Assembly: GCA_947500035.1 (NCBI GenBank)
Contig: CANMQP010000012.1
Coordinates: 310,001 to 374,000, forward strand
DNA from: an uncultured Kiloniellaceae bacterium
Lineage (GTDB): Bacteria > Pseudomonadota > Alphaproteobacteria > Kiloniellales > Kiloniellaceae
DNA: 64,000 bases
Direction: 5' to 3'
Shown here: piece after piece, positions 59,623 to 64,000 of the stretch
How positions within the stretch are numbered: the first letter of the stretch is position 1
Layout of the letters: every line of letters begins with the position of its first letter
Translations under genes and position numbers: made by a program
The notes under the pieces: generated by a model
The model's input: only the letters and a program-made list of their open reading frames with translations
Told to the model about the DNA's origin: nothing
The model's database searches: none

Positions 59623-60801
59623 ATGACTCCCGATGCTTTCCGAGACAAGATCACGGCAACCGACGACAGTCCGTTTTACAGATCGACAACAGGCAGAAGA
59701 GACGACGACGAGCCCATCGCGGTTTACGACGGCCTGACAGCTGAACTGACCCGTATTGCCGCGGTGAACGCGCTGTTGGCCCTGCTTACCTTGGGGATTT
59801 ACCGCTTTTGGGGCAGAACCAGGATACACCGGTATTTCCGGAACCACATTGCCGTCCAGGGCGAACATTTGGAATACTGCGGTTCTGCGGGCAAAGCGGC
59901 CTTGAGGTTCAGTGTCGGGTCCTCGGTTTTTGTGATACTTGCGTCCCTGCTTTGGGAGTCGATGGATGGCATCTATCACAGACCGCTGCAGTTTATGGCT
60001 CTGAAAACCGCCCTCATTATCGGTATCCCTTTCGTCACTTTCTTCGCCTTGTTCCACGCACGTGGCTACAGGCTGTCCCAAACACGCTGGCGCGACCTGC
60101 AATTCACGCAACGCGGCAATGCCTGGATCTATGCTCTCCAAGCGACGGCGCTTTTACTTCTGGTCGTCCTGACAGGCGGGCTTGCATATCCTCACATGCA
60201 ATCGCGTTTGCAAAGCTATCGCATCAACAACACCTGGCTGGGAGACCGCCAGTTTAGCTTCGACGGCGTCGCCTTGGATCTCTTTCGGCAGTGGGTACCC
60301 GCACTACTCCTTGCAATCCCCACACTAGGGTGCTCGATTCTGTGGTACAAAGTCACGGAATTCCGCTACGTAGCCTCCCGGACTCGCCTGGGCAAACTAG
60401 GATTTTCCAGCAGACTGCCGGCGAAGGATACGGTTCTTTTATTGGTCAAGTTCGTTGTCTATGCCATCGTTCTCTCGATTGTGAGCGCGCTTGTTGTTCT
60501 GGGATCAGCAGGCGTGATTTTTGCGCTCGTCAATGCCGGCGGCGAGATACCTCAGCCACCTCACTCGATGAAGGTGCAGGTGCAGATCTTTATGGGTGTC
60601 GTCGTCTTCTGCCTATTGCTCGCCGCGCTTTTGAAGCTCCTCTACACCGTTGTATTGCTGCATCCGATGATCAGGTCGGTCACTACAACACTGACGACCA
60701 CGGGAACAAACGATCTGGACTCAATAAAGCCGGGCGGGACTGCAAAAGTGGAGGAAACCACCCATCCGCCAACGGATGTGGGTGTGTGGGCCAACGCATA
60801 G
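59623..60801 (+). CDS. DUF898 (YjgN-like) membrane protein 1
   Basis: A 392-residue polytopic membrane protein, with two similar repeats. VNALLALLTLGIYRFWGRTRIHRYFRNHI at 50-80 and FDGVALDLFRQW...FRYVASRTRLGKLGF in the second half are DUF898 hallmarks. About six to eight membrane helices. ATG 59623 has GAGGTGAGG nine bases upstream. The function of the family is unknown; it is frequently encoded beside M48 proteases. This gene is followed by a diverged paralogue of the same length. Confidence 0.82.
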   Translation: MTPDAFRDKITATDDSPFYRSTTGRRDDDEPIAVYDGLTAELTRIAAVNALLALLTLGIYRFWGRTRIHRYFRNHIAVQGEHLEYCGSAGKAALRFSVGSSVFVILASLLWESMDGIYHRPLQFMALKTALIIGIPFVTFFALFHARGYRLSQTRWRDLQFTQRGNAWIYALQATALLLLVVLTGGLAYPHMQSRLQSYRINNTWLGDRQFSFDGVALDLFRQWVPALLLAIPTLGCSILWYKVTEFRYVASRTRLGKLGFSSRLPAKDTVLLLVKFVVYAIVLSIVSALVVLGSAGVIFALVNAGGEIPQPPHSMKVQVQIFMGVVVFCLLLAALLKLLYTVVLLHPMIRSVTTTLTTTGTNDLDSIKPGGTAKVEETTHPPTDVGVWANA

Positions 60802-61120
60802 CGCTCCAGTCGCTGCTGATCGTAGACCGGCCGGGCGACATCGCGCGGCCACGCCGGGAACCAGCCCTGCACGATCCGTTAAAACCTGAACCGTGCCAAT
60901 CCGGGTTACAATTCAGGCGTACTGAAACGAAATTTTAACAAAATTACAACCCATAGTGTGCCGGGTTTAAGTATCCAGAGAGGGTCGTATTTGGAGGTGA
61001 CAGCACTTCCTGGAGGCGAAAGCCTGCCTGTCCCGCGCTTCCTTCCTGGAGTTGCTATGATTGAACGGCTATCTTCGCCGTAAACATATTAGTTTCAATT
61101 GCACAAAGTGATTTAATCCA
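60802..61120. other. Intergenic region between the DUF898 genes
   Basis: Holds the second copy of the duplicated element at 60924-60960, a GC-rich imperfect repeat at about 60826-60856 and a possible very short frame, ATG 61056 to TAA 61082 (8 codons), preceded by CTGGAG. No larger gene is seen. Confidence 0.4.
60924..60960 (+). promoter_or_regulatory. Element duplicated upstream of both DUF898 genes (copy 2)
   Basis: Starts GAAACGAAATT and ends CCATAGTGTG, 161 bases before the second DUF898 start. The protein-coding parts beyond have diverged more than this short element. Confidence 0.5.
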
Positions 61121-62299
61121 TTGTCTTTTAACGATTCCGGCACGGAAAAGCCCTCTCAGCCCGACGTGGGCCCGGCCACAACAGCAACAGCCGCAGCCAG
61201 CCCTCAGGAACCCCTGCATCAATTTGCAGTCTACGACGGCACGAGCGGCGGCATCGGCAAAATTGCCGTCGTCAACGCCATACTTGGCCTCTTCACGCTC
61301 GGCATTTATCGCTTCTGGGGCAAAACCAATATGCGGCGCTATCTCTGGAGCCGCGTGACCCTGTTGGGTGACCGCATGGAATACACCGGCACGCCCATGG
61401 AACTGTTTCTGGGTTTTGTCGTCGCCGCGGTCGTCATGGCCGGCCTGTCCATTTTCCTCATTGGCCTGCAGATCCTGGTGGGCGGAGATGAAGTTCTGAA
61501 TGGCGTCCTGACAGCCGCATACCTGCTCGTCATCTATTTCCTGATTTTCTTCGCGGTTTACCGCGCCAGGCGCTACCGCCTGCTGCGCACTCAGTGGCGT
61601 GGCATCCGCTTCTCTCAGACAGGGCGGGCGCGCGACTATGCCTTTCGGGCAATCGGCCTGCTGCTCCTTAGCGGCCTCACACTGGGCTTGACCGTGCCGT
61701 ACATGAACACACGGCTGCAAGCCTATCGGACCAATAATACCTGGTTCGGGAACCGCCAGCTCAGCTTTGACGGCCGCGCCGCCGAACTCTTCTGGAAATG
61801 GCTCCTGGCGCTGGTCATAGCCGCGCCGACGCTGGGGATTTCCCTACTCTGGTACAGTGTGACTGAATTCCGTTATTTCGCGTCGCGGACCCGCTTCGGC
61901 AATCTGTCGTTCGCGAGCACGCTGAAGACTTCGAGGGTTTTCGTCATTTATCTCCTGTTTTTCCTCGCCTTTTTCTTTCTTTACTTCGTTCTTATCGGTG
62001 GCGTCATCGGCGTGGTCATCGGCGCAGGCGAAACCGGCGTGTTCAGCCAGCATCCCGACAATCCCCTTGCTCACATGGCGCCGACAACGGTCCTGGGCAT
62101 GGTCGTCGTCGCGCTTGTGATCGTGTCATTGATGAACGTTCTGCAGTTCGTCCTCTTCCTGCATCCCTTGATCCGCGCGGTTTCCGAAACGCTTCTGGTC
62201 AAGGGCACGGTCAATCTGGACGAGATCCAGCAGAGCGACGCACAAAAAAAAGGGCGGGGTGAAGGCCTCGCGGATGTTTTGGATGTCGGCGCGATTTAG
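61121..62299 (+). CDS. DUF898 (YjgN-like) membrane protein 2
   Basis: A 392-residue paralogue of the upstream gene. Shared blocks include VNAILGLFTLGIYRFWGKTNMRRYL, TRLQAYRTNNTWFGNRQLSFDG and LWYSVTEFRYFASRTRFGNLSF. The N-terminal 30 residues are Ala/Thr-rich. The start is unclear: TTG 61121 opens the frame, which is closed just before it by a TGA, but has no ribosome-binding site; GTG 61166 is another choice. It is followed after 72 bases by the M48 protease gene. Confidence 0.82.
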   Translation: MSFNDSGTEKPSQPDVGPATTATAAASPQEPLHQFAVYDGTSGGIGKIAVVNAILGLFTLGIYRFWGKTNMRRYLWSRVTLLGDRMEYTGTPMELFLGFVVAAVVMAGLSIFLIGLQILVGGDEVLNGVLTAAYLLVIYFLIFFAVYRARRYRLLRTQWRGIRFSQTGRARDYAFRAIGLLLLSGLTLGLTVPYMNTRLQAYRTNNTWFGNRQLSFDGRAAELFWKWLLALVIAAPTLGISLLWYSVTEFRYFASRTRFGNLSFASTLKTSRVFVIYLLFFLAFFFLYFVLIGGVIGVVIGAGETGVFSQHPDNPLAHMAPTTVLGMVVVALVIVSLMNVLQFVLFLHPLIRAVSETLLVKGTVNLDEIQQSDAQKKGRGEGLADVLDVGAI

Positions 62300-62371
62300 C
62301 TTTACGCCGCATCGTTCGGCGCGACACGACGTAAAGCGGCCGCGCCCATGCCTCTTCAACGCCGGAGTTTC

Positions 62372-63460
62372 ATGGCTTTGAGCGACTATCACGGCAGCTT
62401 CAACGACGGCAGCTCCCCCAACCGGCACGATGTCTCGGTCAGGATCGATCTGTCCGGTCTTGAGATCTCAGGCCGCGGGCTCGCCCAGCCGGTCGTCTGG
62501 CCCTTCGAAGAGCTGGAAGCCGTCGATGACATCGCCAAACAGGTCCCCTTCAGGATCGGCTGCCGTTCCTGGCCGGATGCCCGGCTGACGCTGAACGATC
62601 AGCGCCTGCTGGCGGATTTCCGGGTCCATGCACCGCAGCTCTTCGGCCCGCCGGTTAGCAAGCGCCTGCGCAATGTGGTTTTATCGATTGCCGGCGCTAG
62701 CCTGCTCGGCGCTTCGATCTGGTTCGGCCTGCCGCTCGCTTCGCGATGGGTTGCCTCGAGCGTGCCGATCGCGTGGGAGGTCGCCCTGGCAGATCAGTTT
62801 GCCGACGAACTGGTCGAAGAATTCGCGGGCATGACAAATGACGAACCGCGGGTCTGTGACAATCCGGACGGCCTGAAAGCCCTCGACAGCCTGATTGCGG
62901 AGTTGGCAAATGCCGGCGGTAGTCCCTATGACTTCAACGTTCAGGTTATCGACGGCGGACTGAACAACGCCTTTGCCCTGCCCGGCGGCAGAGTCTTTAT
63001 CTTCCGGGGGCTCCTGGAGTTTGTGGAAGGCCCGGACGAGCTTGCCGCAGTGCTGGCCCACGAAATGGCACACGTCACCCTTCAGCACGGCACCACCGCC
63101 GTTGTGCAGGGCCTGGGGATCAGTTTCGTCTTCTCGGTACTGCTGGGCGATATGGGCGGCGGCATCGTTGCGGCAGCGGGCGAAATTCTGCTGCGCATGT
63201 CCTACAGCCGCGAAGCTGAGACTGCGGCAGACCGCTCGGCGATCGAACTTCTGCAAGAGGCTGATCTGAAATTCGGCGGACTTTCCAGCTTCTTCGAGCG
63301 TCTGGCGAAGGAAGGCGAGGACCTGCCCGCGGCTCTTCAGATGCTCTCGACCCACCCCTCAAGCGAAGAGCGCGCGCGACTGACCCAGGGTCTCAAGGAC
63401 AATGGCCGCACCGCCCTCTCTGAGGCTGAGTGGCGGGCTGTGCGGGATATCTGCAAATAA
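62372..63460 (+). CDS. M48 family metallopeptidase
   Basis: A 362-residue protein: a soluble N-terminal part (1-98), one membrane helix (about 101-128), and an M48 domain with the zinc motif HEMAH (His230, Glu231, His234) and a third ligand Glu283 in EAETAADRSA. It is probably a membrane-anchored protease facing the periplasm. ATG 62372 has GGAG six bases before it; the frame is open to 62348. The DUF898-M48 neighbourhood is recurrent in Proteobacteria, which suggests the protease acts on, or with, the DUF898 membrane proteins. Confidence 0.88.
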   Translation: MALSDYHGSFNDGSSPNRHDVSVRIDLSGLEISGRGLAQPVVWPFEELEAVDDIAKQVPFRIGCRSWPDARLTLNDQRLLADFRVHAPQLFGPPVSKRLRNVVLSIAGASLLGASIWFGLPLASRWVASSVPIAWEVALADQFADELVEEFAGMTNDEPRVCDNPDGLKALDSLIAELANAGGSPYDFNVQVIDGGLNNAFALPGGRVFIFRGLLEFVEGPDELAAVLAHEMAHVTLQHGTTAVVQGLGISFVFSVLLGDMGGGIVAAAGEILLRMSYSREAETAADRSAIELLQEADLKFGGLSSFFERLAKEGEDLPAALQMLSTHPSSEERARLTQGLKDNGRTALSEAEWRAVRDICK

Positions 63461-63606
63461 GAGGGTCCAGCCCGGCCATTGCCACGTTTCCATGACGCTC
63501 GCCGCAAAAGGCCGGACCCGGAAGCGCCGGTAATCCAGGGATCCGACAAAAGACCAGGGATCTAAAACAGGAAACGACAAAACCCGCGTCCCGGAATTGA
63601 GAAGCG

Positions 63607-63626
63607 GGTCCGGCATCATCCGGACC
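63607..63626. terminator. Hairpin between M48 gene and rplS
   Basis: GGTCCGG-CATCAT-CCGGACC, seven perfect pairs, lies between two convergent genes. There is no T-tract on either side, so its role as terminator is uncertain. Confidence 0.4.
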
Positions 63627-63724
63627 GATCGACACCAACTGCTGGTGACGGCCGATCCGGTAATGACCTGTCGAAAAAGAAGAAGCTTTAGGCTTTAGCC
63701 TTGTGCCTCAGACCGCGGGGGGGC

Positions 63725-64000
63725 TCAGGCCTCGGCGGCTTTAGCGGCCTTGTTGGCGGCCTTCTGAGCTGCCTTGGCGTCCGCTGCAACCTGACGCTCT
63801 GCGGCGGCTGCCTTACCGGCTGCACCCGTGGTCTTCTCGGCGATACGCGCGGACTTACCACGGCGGCCACGCAGATAGTAGAGCTTGGAACGGCGAACGT
63901 CACCGCGGCGCACCAGCTCGACTGAAGCAAGACGCGGGCTGTAGAGCGGGAATACACGCTCGACGCCTTCACCGTAGGAAATCTTCCGGACGGTGAAGGA
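63725..64000 (-). CDS. rplS: 50S ribosomal protein L19 (partial, start missing)
   Basis: The C-terminal 91 residues; the gene begins beyond the window. [52 protein letters not shown] is the L19 core, a protein at the 30S-50S interface. After the core comes an Ala/Lys extension of about 38 residues, ending AKAAEA; such tails are common in L19 of alphaproteobacteria. Downstream, a weak AGGC-TTTA-GCCT stem at 63690-63701 precedes a TTCTTCTTTTT tract. Confidence 0.93.
   Translation of the reverse strand, partial: SFTVRKISYGEGVERVFPLYSPRLASVELVRRGDVRRSKLYYLRGRRGKSARIAEKTTGAAGKAAAAERQVAADAKAAQKAANKAAKAAEA

Overview
This 64 kb window comes from the chromosome of a GC-rich alphaproteobacterium. The best fit is the Rhodospirillales/Kiloniellales group; this is inferred from gene order and protein style, since no rRNA gene lies here. 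The evidence is a split F-type ATP synthase with only the F1 operon (atpHAGDC), the mdh-sucCD-odhAB-lpd order with zapE beside it, sdhCDAB, the leuCDB-asd neighbourhood, the gpmI-envC-ctpA-deacetylase-rppH order and an ethylmalonyl-CoA-type mesaconyl-CoA hydratase with a malyl-CoA thioesterase. No tRNA, rRNA, CRISPR array, prophage or insertion sequence was seen.

Layout: 1-5400 cell-wall and RNA-turnover genes (gpmI end, EnvC-like activator, CtpA, divergent polysaccharide deacetylase, RppH). 5400-11500 a ferritin-like diiron protein and the F1 ATP synthase operon. 11700-17900 priA, a transaldolase-family aldolase, a DUF484 gene overlapping xerC, and an MFS transporter. 17900-28300 the TCA block on the minus strand (mdh, sucC, sucD, odhA, odhB, a small Smr-like gene, lpd). 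28500-36970 zapE, two glycosyltransferase family 9 genes, an SDR, a DUF6494 gene, an unknown secreted protein, a PaiB-like protein and serA. 37000-40500 sdhCDAB. 40486-41611 a 1.1 kb region without a convincing gene. 41600-43600 mch-like and mcl2-like genes. 43700-47600 an operon of two DUF4166 proteins and a membrane/SDR/DCC fusion under a GbsR-type regulator. 47700-52730 pdxY, adenine deaminase, a TPR glycosyltransferase, asd and a DUF962 gene. 52960-57740 a small secreted protein, leuBDC, and DUF6644 and DUF6152 genes. 57940-64000 a dehalogenase-like hydrolase, a GNAT protein, two tandem DUF898 membrane proteins with an M48 protease, and the end of rplS.

Most of the window is core metabolism: pyruvate/2-oxoglutarate oxidation, succinate oxidation and ATP synthesis, plus serine, leucine and aspartate-family amino-acid synthesis. 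The most unusual items are: a malate dehydrogenase carrying a 128-residue lysine/alanine histone H1-like tail; the 1.1 kb region at 40486-41611, which holds two perfect DnaA boxes, an iron-box-like site and a run of stable hairpins ending in a U-tract terminator, as expected of an undescribed structured RNA; the GbsR/DUF4166/SDR-DCC operon with matching operators; a nested palindromic element at 52735-52832; and tandem DUF898 genes with a duplicated upstream element.
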